From the NCBI GenBank assembly GCA_027296185.1, contig JAPUJL010000101.1, forward strand, positions 1-7,421: a stretch of DNA of 7,421 bases, in the 5' to 3' direction. The translations under genes were made by a program, and so were the position numbers. Source of the stretch: SAR324 cluster bacterium. GTDB taxonomy: Bacteria > SAR324 > JACQKK01. Under the pieces are notes generated by a model. It did no database searches and was not told the origin of the DNA. It worked only from the letters and a program-made list of their open reading frames with translations. Shown in pieces: positions 1-6,777 of this stretch. Each line of letters opens with the position of its first letter. The first letter of the stretch is position 1.

Positions 1-376
1 CTAATTCGTGGAATTCCGGGCCTACCGCCACGACCGGCGGTTCGGGCGTCATCCGGGTACAACAATTACCAAATGCGCCGCGAATTATAGGCAATCTATC
101 TATCGTATCGAAGCTGAGGAGCGGTGGCAATAGCGCTTCAAGCCGCCCCGCGGCGATTTGTGCGTGTCCTTTCTGCAGTTGTCGGGTATCGGTGAGGGCA
201 TTGCCGTTGCCACAACCTCCCGCCCCGGATATAAACGAAGGCGATGGGAAAACGGGTCTATCGGCGGCCCCGCTTCTCACGACTGGACAATCATGATCGT
301 CGATTGACACTCAGCGGGACGGCAGGCGCCCGGGGCGCCCCGATCCGCACCCTCCGAACGACGGAAAGGCCTCGTT
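1..376. other. Gene-free left flank and upstream region of the DoxX-like gene
   Basis: I see no credible gene in this stretch. Reading frames that cross it are arginine-rich, low in hydrophobic core residues, and run on antisense to or out of frame with the real genes. Bases 1-206 hold only a weak 5-bp inverted repeat at 25-40 (CCGCC/GGCGG) and nothing I recognise. Bases 207-235 form a good sigma-70-like promoter, listed separately. The presumed 5' leader, about 242-376, contains a 6-bp perfect hairpin at 325-339 (GGCGCC, loop CGG, GGCGCC) and ends in a ribosome-binding site GGAAAGG about 7 bases before the ATG at 377. An isolated TTGACA at 304-309 has no matching -10 box. Confidence 0.55.
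207..235 (+). promoter_or_regulatory. Sigma-70-type promoter for the DoxX-like gene
   Basis: TTGCCA at 207-212 and TATAAA at 230-235 are separated by exactly 17 bases. Each box matches five of six positions of the sigma-70 consensus. Transcription would start near 242, giving a leader of about 135 bases before the ATG at 377. It is the best-matching promoter in the window and points at the only plus-strand gene. Confidence 0.6.
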
Positions 377-859
377 ATGGGCAATCAGCACGCCGCGCGC
401 GGCATCGCCTTGCTTCGAATCGTGATCGGTTTTTGGTTTTTGAAGTCGGGGTTGAGCCATCTGGCCTTCACCCCGCTCCCGTGGGTGTCGGATCGCTGGT
501 CGATCATCATGCCCAAGATCGTTACGAGAAACGCCGAAGGCAACCCGATCGGCTTCGTGAAGAAGTTTCTCGAGGAAGTGGTGCTGCCCAATTCGGACCT
601 CTTCGCCGGCATGAGCGGACTGGCAGAGCTGGGAGTCGGGCTGTCGCTCCTCTTCGGGCTCGCTTCGGTGCTGGGCGCCGCGGGCGGGCTGTTCCTCTCG
701 ATTACCTATGGGCTGATGACGATCCATCTGCAGAGCAGTCAGGGCTTTCATCTGGTGCTGGTGACCGCGATGATCGTATTTCTGGTCACCCGCCCGGGTC
801 GTGTGTGGGGGGTGGACTCCATCCTGTTCCGGCTGAAGCCGAGCGTGCCGATCTGGTAA
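377..859 (+). CDS. DoxX/DoxD-like small integral membrane protein
   Basis: This is a 160-residue inner-membrane protein of the DoxX/DoxD-like type. Hydrophobic segments lie at about residues 9-27, 78-98, 100-118 and 124-140, giving four predicted membrane helices. The first helix carries the family-like pattern GFWFLKSGLSHL at 18-29. A polar loop of about 50 residues follows it, longer than in minimal DoxX proteins and closer to DoxD, the small subunit of archaeal thiosulfate:quinone oxidoreductase. The ATG is chosen because GGAAAGG lies about 7 bases upstream. The gene has its own promoter (207-235) and converges on the PQQ-associated block, with 32 bases between stop codons. The family is associated with quinone-linked redox or thiol-stress functions, but the substrate is not predictable. 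No thiosulfate-oxidising partner is in the window. The gene identity is firm; the role is not. Confidence 0.82.
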   Translation: MGNQHAARGIALLRIVIGFWFLKSGLSHLAFTPLPWVSDRWSIIMPKIVTRNAEGNPIGFVKKFLEEVVLPNSDLFAGMSGLAELGVGLSLLFGLASVLGAAGGLFLSITYGLMTIHLQSSQGFHLVLVTAMIVFLVTRPGRVWGVDSILFRLKPSVPIW

Positions 860-869
860 GCGGGGCCGG

Positions 870-889
870 GGCCGCCGGCCGACGCGGCC
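870..889. terminator. GC-rich hairpin between convergent genes, possible bidirectional terminator
   Basis: A perfect 6-bp inverted repeat GGCCGC / GCGGCC (870-875 and 884-889) with an 8-base loop sits between the stop codon of the DoxX-like gene (857-859) and the stop codon of the beta-propeller gene (892-894). Its position suits a shared terminator. There is no T-run on either side, so it is not a textbook intrinsic terminator. Confidence 0.3.
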
Positions 890-891
890 GA

Positions 892-1998
892 TCAGTCGTC
901 GATGACCACGCCCCAGGGCATGCCGGGCGAATCGATCTGCTTGATCGTCTTCAGTAGCACCGTGTCCACGACGGAGACGGTGTTGCTGACCCCATCGCAA
1001 GTGTAGAGCTTCTTGCCGTCGCGGGTGAGGGCAATGCCCCACACCCGGCGGCCGACGGGAATGGTGGCCAACACTTCCCAAGTAGCGGTATCGACCACCT
1101 TGATCGAGTTGCCGCTGCCCGTGGCCACGTAGACTCGGCTGCCGTCCGGCGCCACCGCCACTCCCACCAGCTTCTCCCGCGATTCGCGCAGATTGACCTT
1201 CCTGATCTCCCGGCGCGTGGCGACGTCCACGACGTGCAGCATGCCGCCCAACTCCGTGCTGATGTAGGCGCGGCGGCTGTCGGCGGAGAAGGCGACCACC
1301 CGCGGCCGGGTGGAGACCAGGAACGTATCCACCACCTCCATCCGCTCGGCATCGATCACATCGATGCTGTGGGTGGATTCGTTGGTCACGTAGACCCACT
1401 TGCCGTCCGGGCTGATCCCCACCCCCTCCGGCTCGATGCCCACCTGGATGACCTTCAACACCGTGCCGTTGGTCACGTCGATGGCCGTGGCCGAGGCGGA
1501 ATCTTCATTGGAAAGGAACAGCCGCCGGCCGTCGGGGTGCACCGCGAAGGCCTCCGGATCGCTCCCCCCGGGTATGCGGCCGATGGAGCGGTAATCGGCG
1601 AGGTCCAGCACTTCGATGGCATCCTCGTCACTGGTGGCCACGTACAGTCGGCTGCGGTCGGGGCTGAGCCCGATCCCGCGCGGTCTGCGCCCGACCTCGA
1701 TCGTTTGCACCACTTCGTCGGTGATCGTATCGATGACCGTGATGGTGTTGGTCTTCTCGTTGGTGACGTAGGCCCGGTTCGGCGTCCCGCGCCGGCCGGA
1801 GGGGGGAAGGTTGGCCAGATCGCCGACGAATTCGGTGGTGACCAGCGCCCGATCCGACTCCTCCTCTTCTTCCTCCTCGTCCTCGCCCTGGGTTGCCCAG
1901 GCATCGGGTATGGCTCCCGGCAGCCATCCGGGTTGCCCCACACCGAGCGACAGCCCGATCGCCAAGGCCCCCAGCCAGAGAAACCAAGTTCCGTTCAT
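892..1998 (-). CDS. Secreted YVTN seven-bladed beta-propeller, PQQ-dependent-catabolism-associated family
   Basis: The product is a 368-residue secreted protein. Residues 1-35 form a hydrophobic export signal ending in Ala-Trp-Ala. An acidic patch follows at 39-49, with seven consecutive Glu at 41-47. The rest is seven propeller repeats, each with a strand like RAYVTNEKTNTITVIDT and a turn like RPRGIGLSPDRSRLYVAT. The seven strands begin RAYVTN, RLYVAT, RLFLSN, WVYVTN, RAYIST, RVYVAT and KLYTCD. Repeat wording and order match, from memory, the family named PQQ-dependent-catabolism-associated beta-propeller (TIGR03866 type). Its biochemical role is not established. The start is uncertain. The ATG at 1998 has GGGAG about 10 bases upstream and leads straight into the signal, but this gives no positive charge before the hydrophobic stretch. 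The ATG at 2058, with GGGGTGAG upstream, would add 20 residues including RLRRRPR. The gene lies 105 (or 45) bases after the substrate-binding protein gene and is probably co-transcribed with it. Confidence 0.87.
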   Translation of the reverse strand: MNGTWFLWLGALAIGLSLGVGQPGWLPGAIPDAWATQGEDEEEEEEESDRALVTTEFVGDLANLPPSGRRGTPNRAYVTNEKTNTITVIDTITDEVVQTIEVGRRPRGIGLSPDRSRLYVATSDEDAIEVLDLADYRSIGRIPGGSDPEAFAVHPDGRRLFLSNEDSASATAIDVTNGTVLKVIQVGIEPEGVGISPDGKWVYVTNESTHSIDVIDAERMEVVDTFLVSTRPRVVAFSADSRRAYISTELGGMLHVVDVATRREIRKVNLRESREKLVGVAVAPDGSRVYVATGSGNSIKVVDTATWEVLATIPVGRRVWGIALTRDGKKLYTCDGVSNTVSVVDTVLLKTIKQIDSPGMPWGVVIDD

Positions 1999-2103
1999 CC
2001 GTATTTCGCTCCCAAATCGGTTCCAATCCGATCGCGGCCGGCGGCGAAGCCGGCCCATGAAATCACTCACCCCATCATACGCCGCCACCCGGTGTGGGCG
2101 GGG

Positions 2104-3339
2104 TCAAAAGCTGCAGCCGCTTTCCTCGCGGGTGAAGCCCAACGAGTCCATGGGGTTGCCCTTCCAGCCCTTCAACCCTCTCAGGGGGACGCGCCCCTTG
2201 GGCACCACGGCATCCCATCCGTTCCAGTCCGCACCGTGGTTGACCTCGACGATGGACAGGGCCGCGCGTAATTGGTTGTTCCATGGACGAAAGCTCATGG
2301 CGGCACCCATGTACCCGTCGAACCGCATGTCGTTCCGCAGGTACCCGGAGAGGGCCTCGCTATCCGTCGAGCCGACCCGGAGGATCGCCTCGCCGAGAAT
2401 CTTGACGCCCGCCCAGGCGCTCCAGGCCCGCTCGTTCATGGGAATCCCGGCGAATTTCACATAACGGTTGTTCAATTCCGAAGCGCCGTAAATTCGGTTC
2501 AGGTGGCTCCAGCCCGTGCTCCAGAAGCCCGCCGCCTTGACCGTCCTGCGGCCGAAGCGGATCAGTTCGGGCTTGGCTCCGCCCACCGGCACCTTCAGCC
2601 CGGCCTGCTGGTAGCTTTCCAGGAACACCTCCTGGCGCTCACCCGTGAGAGCGACGAACACGAATTCCGCTTCGAATCCCCGGATGGCATCCATGACGGG
2701 CCCGGAATCGTAAACCTCCGCGTCGCCCACCCGCACGATGCCGGCGGTCTGGCCCCCATTGGCGGCGAGGTACCGTTGGGCCGCCGCGGCCAGGCGCTGC
2801 TCGGTGCGGCTGGTGCCCTCGACGATGGCCCAGCGCTTCCACTCGTTGCCATGGACGGCCCATTGTCCCAGCGCCCGGACACGCATGGTCAGGCTCGGTC
2901 CCACGTGGAACGTATTGCGATCGCACTTGGAGCCACGAAGGGAATCCGCCTCGGAGCCGACGTTGAAGAAGATCACGCCCCGTTCCTGGGCCAGCCTGGC
3001 CAGGGCCACTGTGGCCGCGCCACTGACGCTGCCCATGAGCACGCGCACCCCCCGCCGCTCCATCAGATCCACCGCCTGGGCGACCACCTCCGTGGAATGC
3101 CCGCCCTCGGCGAACAGGAGCGCGAACCGTTTGCCGAGGATTTTCGCCTGCCGATTGACCTCGCTCACGCCCATGGAGGCCCCCGCGCGGTCCGCCGTGT
3201 TGAAGCCCGCCTTCCTGGAGAGCAGATACCCGATGGGAATCTCCTCGAGTTGACCCTGAGCCTGAAGCGCCGGGGTCAGCGCCGCGGCGGCAAGGATGGG
3301 GAACAGCAGCTTCACGGCAAGGGTCGGGCGGATGTTCAT
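2104..3339 (-). CDS. ABC transporter periplasmic substrate-binding protein, PQQ-dependent alcohol dehydrogenase-associated
   Basis: The product is a 411-residue exported protein with a type 1 (branched-chain amino-acid-like) periplasmic binding fold. Residues 1-27 form a Sec signal peptide: Arg4 and Lys10 flank the start of a hydrophobic stretch at 11-25, and cleavage is likely after Leu-Gln-Ala (27). The mature protein begins with LEEIPIGYLL. It then shows the alternating strand-helix pattern of the fold, for example RVLMGSVSGAATVALARLAQ at about 99-118 and AEFVFVALTG at about 224-233. A distal segment, MSFRPWNNQLRAAL (348-361), is typical, as I recall, of the family named for PQQ-dependent alcohol dehydrogenase systems (TIGR03863 type). 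The ligand is unknown. The ATG at 3339 is chosen because it begins the signal peptide; the same frame stays open upstream to 3531, but that part is Arg/Pro-rich and not protein-like. No strong ribosome-binding site precedes this ATG. No transporter ATPase or permease is present in the window. Confidence 0.87.
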   Translation of the reverse strand: MNIRPTLAVKLLFPILAAAALTPALQAQGQLEEIPIGYLLSRKAGFNTADRAGASMGVSEVNRQAKILGKRFALLFAEGGHSTEVVAQAVDLMERRGVRVLMGSVSGAATVALARLAQERGVIFFNVGSEADSLRGSKCDRNTFHVGPSLTMRVRALGQWAVHGNEWKRWAIVEGTSRTEQRLAAAAQRYLAANGGQTAGIVRVGDAEVYDSGPVMDAIRGFEAEFVFVALTGERQEVFLESYQQAGLKVPVGGAKPELIRFGRRTVKAAGFWSTGWSHLNRIYGASELNNRYVKFAGIPMNERAWSAWAGVKILGEAILRVGSTDSEALSGYLRNDMRFDGYMGAAMSFRPWNNQLRAALSIVEVNHGADWNGWDAVVPKGRVPLRGLKGWKGNPMDSLGFTREESGCSF

Positions 3340-3419
3340 GGCGCGGTTCGATCGGGTGCGAGGAGTTTTCCGGCGGGGCCCGGGCCTTCCGCATTCGCGG
3401 CGCCGCCCCCGGTGGCGAT

Positions 3420-3450
3420 GGCCGCGCGTTCGCCGGGGCGAACCGCGGCC
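3420..3450 (-). promoter_or_regulatory. 12-bp bulged hairpin in the leader of the substrate-binding protein gene
   Basis: A near-perfect hairpin has an outer stem of 7 bp (GGCCGCG at 3420-3426 with CGCGGCC at 3444-3450), one bulged C at 3427, an inner stem of 5 bp (GTTCG at 3428-3432 with CGAAC at 3439-3443) and a 6-base loop. It lies between the candidate promoter and the start codon, 80 bases before the ATG. No T-run follows, so an RNA-processing, stability or translational role is as likely as termination. It may also simply reflect local GC-richness. Confidence 0.45.
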
Positions 3451-3533
3451 GCCGAGAGCGCCGGGGAACCTAGTCGGAAAAGCGCCTGCCGGGGCGGGCG
3501 GGCGGCACGGATGCGGCCCTGCCGAGGCCAACC

Positions 3534-3562
3534 AATATGGCAGCGGAGCGAGGTTCGGTCAA
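3534..3562 (-). promoter_or_regulatory. Candidate sigma-70 promoter for the substrate-binding protein and beta-propeller genes
   Basis: On the minus strand TTGACC (3562-3557) and CATATT (3539-3534) are separated by 17 bases, matching five and four of six consensus positions. The leader would be about 190 bases. The -10 lies in a locally AT-richer spot within a very GC-rich spacer, which supports it modestly. Confidence 0.35.
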
Positions 3563-3635
3563 TTCCCCAGGGGGATGCGGCACACCAGCAGGCAAGGCAG
3601 CGCCCGTCCCCGGCGGCCCACTCCAGCGGTATCGC

Positions 3636-4781
3636 CTAGGTTGCCGCCACCTTGACCGGGATCGGCTCGGCCTGCGGAATGGCGCGGGGCGACAAGGTGC
3701 GGTAGACGATCTCCGAAGGCGGCCGGACGGGCCGCTCAGCCGCCTTGCGCGCCTCGACGACGATGTCGTGGTGGGGCGAGTACTGGCAGGTGGGATCGGC
3801 GTTGCGCGGATCGCCCGTGAGCATCATGGCCTGACAGCGGCAGCCCCCGAAATCGATCTCCTTGCGGTCGCAACTGCGGCAGGGCTCGGGCATCCAGTCG
3901 GTGCCGCGGAAGCGGTTGAACGCCTCCGAGTGGTGCCAGATCTCCACCAGGCTCTTATCCCGCACCGACTCGTACACGATGTCCGGGATCACTTCCGCCG
4001 CAGCGCAGGGCAGCACCTTGCCCGTGGGCTGAATTTGAATCACCTGACCGCCCCACCCCCCCATGCAGGGCTTGGGCAGGTCGGCGTAGTAATCCGGGAT
4101 GATAAACAGAATTTCCATGCCCGGGTTGTCCTCGCGCGCCTTCTTGGCCGCCTCCCGGGCCCCATCCAGCTGTTCCCGGGTCGGCATCAGAAGGTCACGA
4201 TTTTCCAGCGCCCAGGCGTAGTATTGGGTGTTGGCCATTTCCAGGCGGTGACATTGCATGCGCTTTGCCAGGGCCACGATGTCGTCGATGTGATCCAGGT
4301 TGAGGCGGTGCAGCACCACGTTGAGGGTGATGGGCAACTCCAGCTCCCGGCACCACTGGGCGAACTCCATCTTCTTGTCGAAGCTGGGCACCCCCGCGAT
4401 TAAGTCCGAGTTGGCCGGGTCGGAATCCTGAACGCTGATCTGCGCCGAGACCAGTCCCGCCTCCTTCACCTTCGCCAGCTTCTCCTTGGTGAACACCGTG
4501 CCGGCGGTGACCAGATGGCAGTACAGTCCCGCGTCCGTGGCGGCCTTGGTGATTTCCGGCAGGTCCTTGCGCGCGCCCGGCTCGCCCCCGGAGAGCCCGA
4601 CCTGCATCACGCCCAGCTGCGCCGCTTCGCGGAACACCCGCCCCCAATCCTCCGTGGAGAGCTCGTCGCGGAACGTCTCTCCGTAGTTCATCGGGTTCGA
4701 GCAGTAGGGACATTGGAGCGGACACTTGTAGGTCAGCTCGGCGACCAGGTTGTAGGGACGGTACTTGCGTTCGGGGGTCAT
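3636..4781 (-). CDS. pqqE: PqqE, radical SAM-SPASM peptide cyclase (PQQ biosynthesis)
   Basis: PqqE is the cytoplasmic radical S-adenosylmethionine enzyme that makes the carbon-carbon bond between the conserved Glu and Tyr of PqqA, acting with PqqD as peptide chaperone. This 381-residue protein is of normal family length. The radical SAM cluster motif is C20-PLQ-C24-PY-C27, and the SAM-contact motif GGEP is at 65-68. The SPASM domain supplies C239, C259, C301, C304, C314, C316 and C332, plus D310 in the stretch KEIDFGGCRCQ. This arrangement matches characterised PqqE, where an aspartate is an unusual ligand of one auxiliary iron-sulfur cluster. All expected ligands are present, so the enzyme looks intact. 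The ATG at 4781 lies only 4 bases after the pqqCD stop codon. Its ribosome-binding site GGAG overlaps the end of pqqCD, which suggests translational coupling in one operon. Confidence 0.97.
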   Translation of the reverse strand: MTPERKYRPYNLVAELTYKCPLQCPYCSNPMNYGETFRDELSTEDWGRVFREAAQLGVMQVGLSGGEPGARKDLPEITKAATDAGLYCHLVTAGTVFTKEKLAKVKEAGLVSAQISVQDSDPANSDLIAGVPSFDKKMEFAQWCRELELPITLNVVLHRLNLDHIDDIVALAKRMQCHRLEMANTQYYAWALENRDLLMPTREQLDGAREAAKKAREDNPGMEILFIIPDYYADLPKPCMGGWGGQVIQIQPTGKVLPCAAAEVIPDIVYESVRDKSLVEIWHHSEAFNRFRGTDWMPEPCRSCDRKEIDFGGCRCQAMMLTGDPRNADPTCQYSPHHDIVVEARKAAERPVRPPSEIVYRTLSPRAIPQAEPIPVKVAAT

Positions 4782-4785
4782 GCGT

Positions 4786-5781
4786 CTACTCCAGAATGCC
4801 TTTTTGCTCGAATTCGTCGATGAAGATCATGGCGGAAATCTTCACCTCGCGGGGATCCTCTTGGCTCAGCGCCTCCTGCAACCCGGCGATAATCTCGCTA
4901 CGGGTGTGCTCGCCGTCGCAACGCTTGACGATCTCCGCGGAGTTCTCGGTGAGTTTAAGCCCCTTTTCCGGCAACAGCACGAAGTCCACCTGCTCGATCT
5001 CGTCGAAGCGGAGCCGCGCCTTCTTGCTCAGCTTGGGCTTCCAAGCCTTGCGCTCCGGAGAGAAGCCTTCCTCGATGGCGGTAGCCAGATCCCACAGCAG
5101 GTTGCACTTGTACAGCACGGCCTCGCGCGCCCGGCGCTGCAGGTCGGGCGTGGTGGCCGCCTCTTTCACGAACTCCAGGCCCCATGCCGCATCGGGCGGG
5201 GAACGGGTGAGCCGATCGCGGAAGTACGTGTAGCCCTGCTTGTCCACCCAAGGGTAGTGCTCAGGCCAGGAATCGATCCGCGACTTGTGAATCCGCGAGG
5301 CGAACAGCTCGGTGAGGGACACGGCCACGCATTCGAACAGGGGGTGATCCATCACGAACTCGGCGTAACTGTCCACAGCCGTCTTGGCATCGGGCAGCAG
5401 CAACTTGAGGTCCGCCGTCTCCTGCCGGTCCAACCCCACCGCTTCGGCCAGGTCCAGCCACATCTCGATCCCGCCACGGTTGTCCTTGTCTCCGTCGTGG
5501 TCGGTGATGCGGTGAATCCACTCGCGCCGCACCTCCTTGTCGTTGCTCTTGGAGAGGATCAGGCCGTCCTTGATGGGTATCTGGGTCTGGTAGTAAAAGC
5601 GGTTGGCGACCCACCCCTGAATTTCCTCCTTCGAGAGCTTGCCCTGGTACATGCGGCGGTGAAGGGGGTGCTTGTCGTGATAGAAATTCTTCCCCACGTC
5701 GTAGATCGCCGCGACGAACTCCTCCATGGGGAGCAAGGTGGCGCCCAAGGTTTTTTCCGGCGCTACGGTCTGTTCGGTCAT
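4786..5781 (-). CDS. pqqCD: PqqCD, fused PQQ synthase (PqqC) and PqqA-binding chaperone (PqqD)
   Basis: This 331-residue protein joins two PQQ enzymes. Residues about 11-240 are PqqC, the cofactorless oxidase that performs ring closure and the final multi-electron oxidation to PQQ. Residues about 248-331 are PqqD, the small chaperone that binds PqqA and hands it to PqqE. In the PqqC part, active-site residues of the Klebsiella enzyme appear at a constant offset of +11: H35, R61, Y64, H95, H165, R168, Y186, R190 and K225. Diagnostic strings include GWVANRFYYQTQIP and SWPEHYPW. The PqqD part begins at LSKKARLRFDE and contains the typical region GLKLTENSAEIVKRCDG. About ten residues join the domains. 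Such fusions are known, for example in Methylobacterium. The ATG at 5781 has AAGAGA 5 bases upstream. The gene follows pqqB by 81 bases and is almost contiguous with pqqE. Confidence 0.96.
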   Translation of the reverse strand: MTEQTVAPEKTLGATLLPMEEFVAAIYDVGKNFYHDKHPLHRRMYQGKLSKEEIQGWVANRFYYQTQIPIKDGLILSKSNDKEVRREWIHRITDHDGDKDNRGGIEMWLDLAEAVGLDRQETADLKLLLPDAKTAVDSYAEFVMDHPLFECVAVSLTELFASRIHKSRIDSWPEHYPWVDKQGYTYFRDRLTRSPPDAAWGLEFVKEAATTPDLQRRAREAVLYKCNLLWDLATAIEEGFSPERKAWKPKLSKKARLRFDEIEQVDFVLLPEKGLKLTENSAEIVKRCDGEHTRSEIIAGLQEALSQEDPREVKISAMIFIDEFEQKGILE

Positions 5782-5862
5782 GGCGGTCTCTTGCTACCGG
5801 TTCCTGCGATACGCTCCGACAATCCGAGCCCCCTGGATCGGTTCCTATCCGACGGTGGACGG

Positions 5863-6777
5863 CTAGATGTCGATGGTCATCCCCTCGTAGGATATCTCCC
5901 AACCCGAGTTGCGGACAAATTCCGCCTCCGGCGAGCTGTCCCGGAGCATGGGGTTGGTGTTGTTCATGTGGATGAAGACCTTACGGATGTCCGTCCTGTC
6001 TTTCAGCAGAGCGATGGTGCCGTCGTCGCCGCCCACGGGCCAGTGGCCCATTACCCGGGTGGTGGGCGCATGGGCGATGCCGAGGTCCTGCATCTCCGTG
6101 TCGGTGAACGTGGTGCCGTCGATGAACAGCACGTCCGCCTGGTCGATCTGCGCGATCACCTCGGCCGAGAAATCCTGTACGCCGGGAATGAAGACCAGCG
6201 TCTTGCCCGACTTGAGGTCGTGGATGTTCAGGCCCACCGTCGCCTCCGGGTGGTTCTCGTAGTCGTCCATGAGGTACAGGGGCACCTTGCACGGCACGGC
6301 GAAGGGCGTGATCCGGATCGTCTCGTTGTCCTTGGGAAAGAAAGGTCGGTCCAAGGGAAACTCGATCCACTCCACCGGCTCGGGTTTGCGCACCAAAAGC
6401 CGGAAGGACGTGTTGGACTCGAGCACCACCTTCTTAATCCAGGGCGTCGAGTAGATGGTATAGGGGCGGGCCTCGCGTAGGATCAGCAACCCCAGAATGT
6501 GGTCGATGTCGGCATTGGTGAGCACGATCGAACGGATCGGCGTGTGGCGGATCCCGTTCTGCGGATGGAGACTCGGATTGTCGGCGATCTGCTGGCGGAT
6601 GTCCGGCCCAATGTTGAGCAGGTGCCAATCCTTGCCGTCCGAGCTAATGGCCAAGCTGGGCTGATTGCGCGGAATCACGTGGGCGTCCCCCTGCCGCACC
6701 GCCCGGCAATTGTCGCAGTTGCAATTCCATTGCGGCAGCCCGCCACCTGCGGCCGATCCGAGTACCAAGATCTGCAT
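5863..6777 (-). CDS. pqqB: PqqB, metallo-beta-lactamase-fold oxygenase of PQQ biosynthesis
   Basis: PqqB has a metallo-beta-lactamase fold and is thought to hydroxylate the tyrosine-derived part of the crosslinked, excised Glu-Tyr intermediate; older work assigned it a role in PQQ transport. The 304-residue product opens with the family signature VLGSAAGGGLPQWNC and a structural zinc motif C19-x-C21-xx-C24. The degenerate metal-binding motif TNADIDH stands where true beta-lactamases have HxHxDH, and the usual downstream blocks (GHWPVGG, HMNNTNPML) are present. It looks complete. Two ATGs are possible. The one at 6783 directly abuts the ribosome-binding site AAGAGG with no spacer. The one at 6777 lies 6 bases from it and begins the protein at the usual family position, so 6777 is preferred. 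The gene lies 345 bases after pqqA and 81 bases before pqqCD. Confidence 0.96.
   Translation of the reverse strand: MQILVLGSAAGGGLPQWNCNCDNCRAVRQGDAHVIPRNQPSLAISSDGKDWHLLNIGPDIRQQIADNPSLHPQNGIRHTPIRSIVLTNADIDHILGLLILREARPYTIYSTPWIKKVVLESNTSFRLLVRKPEPVEWIEFPLDRPFFPKDNETIRITPFAVPCKVPLYLMDDYENHPEATVGLNIHDLKSGKTLVFIPGVQDFSAEVIAQIDQADVLFIDGTTFTDTEMQDLGIAHAPTTRVMGHWPVGGDDGTIALLKDRTDIRKVFIHMNNTNPMLRDSSPEAEFVRNSGWEISYEGMTIDI

Larger units (their letters stand above)
3340..3635 (-). other. Spacer between pqqE and the substrate-binding protein gene
   Basis: This 296-base non-coding spacer is more GC-rich than the genes and encodes nothing convincing. Read in the direction of transcription it holds a candidate promoter (3562-3534) and then a 12-bp bulged hairpin (3450-3420), both listed separately, before the ATG at 3339. 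No hairpin followed by a T-run is visible directly after pqqE, so the downstream genes may also receive read-through from the pqq operon. Confidence 0.5.

Noticed and set aside
304..309. Perfect TTGACA -35 box close to the DoxX-like gene
   Set aside because: No -10-like sequence lies 16-18 bases downstream; that stretch is almost pure G and C. The promoter at 207-235 is much better.
244..957. A 237-codon plus-strand frame overlapping the DoxX-like gene out of frame
   Set aside because: Its product is Arg/Gly-rich without hydrophobic segments, while the overlapping frame at 377-859 encodes a clean four-helix membrane protein with a ribosome-binding site.
2272..3639. A 455-codon plus-strand open frame opposite the substrate-binding protein gene
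   Set aside because: Antisense shadow with Pro/Arg/Gly-rich, non-globular translation. The minus-strand frame has a signal peptide and a recognisable binding-protein fold.
4765..6480. A 571-codon plus-strand open frame antisense to pqqCD and pqqB
   Set aside because: It is the mirror of two well-supported genes in GC-rich DNA. Its translation is rich in Leu, Val, Gly, His and Arg with no domain pattern, and pqqB, pqqCD and pqqE on the other strand match their families along their whole lengths.
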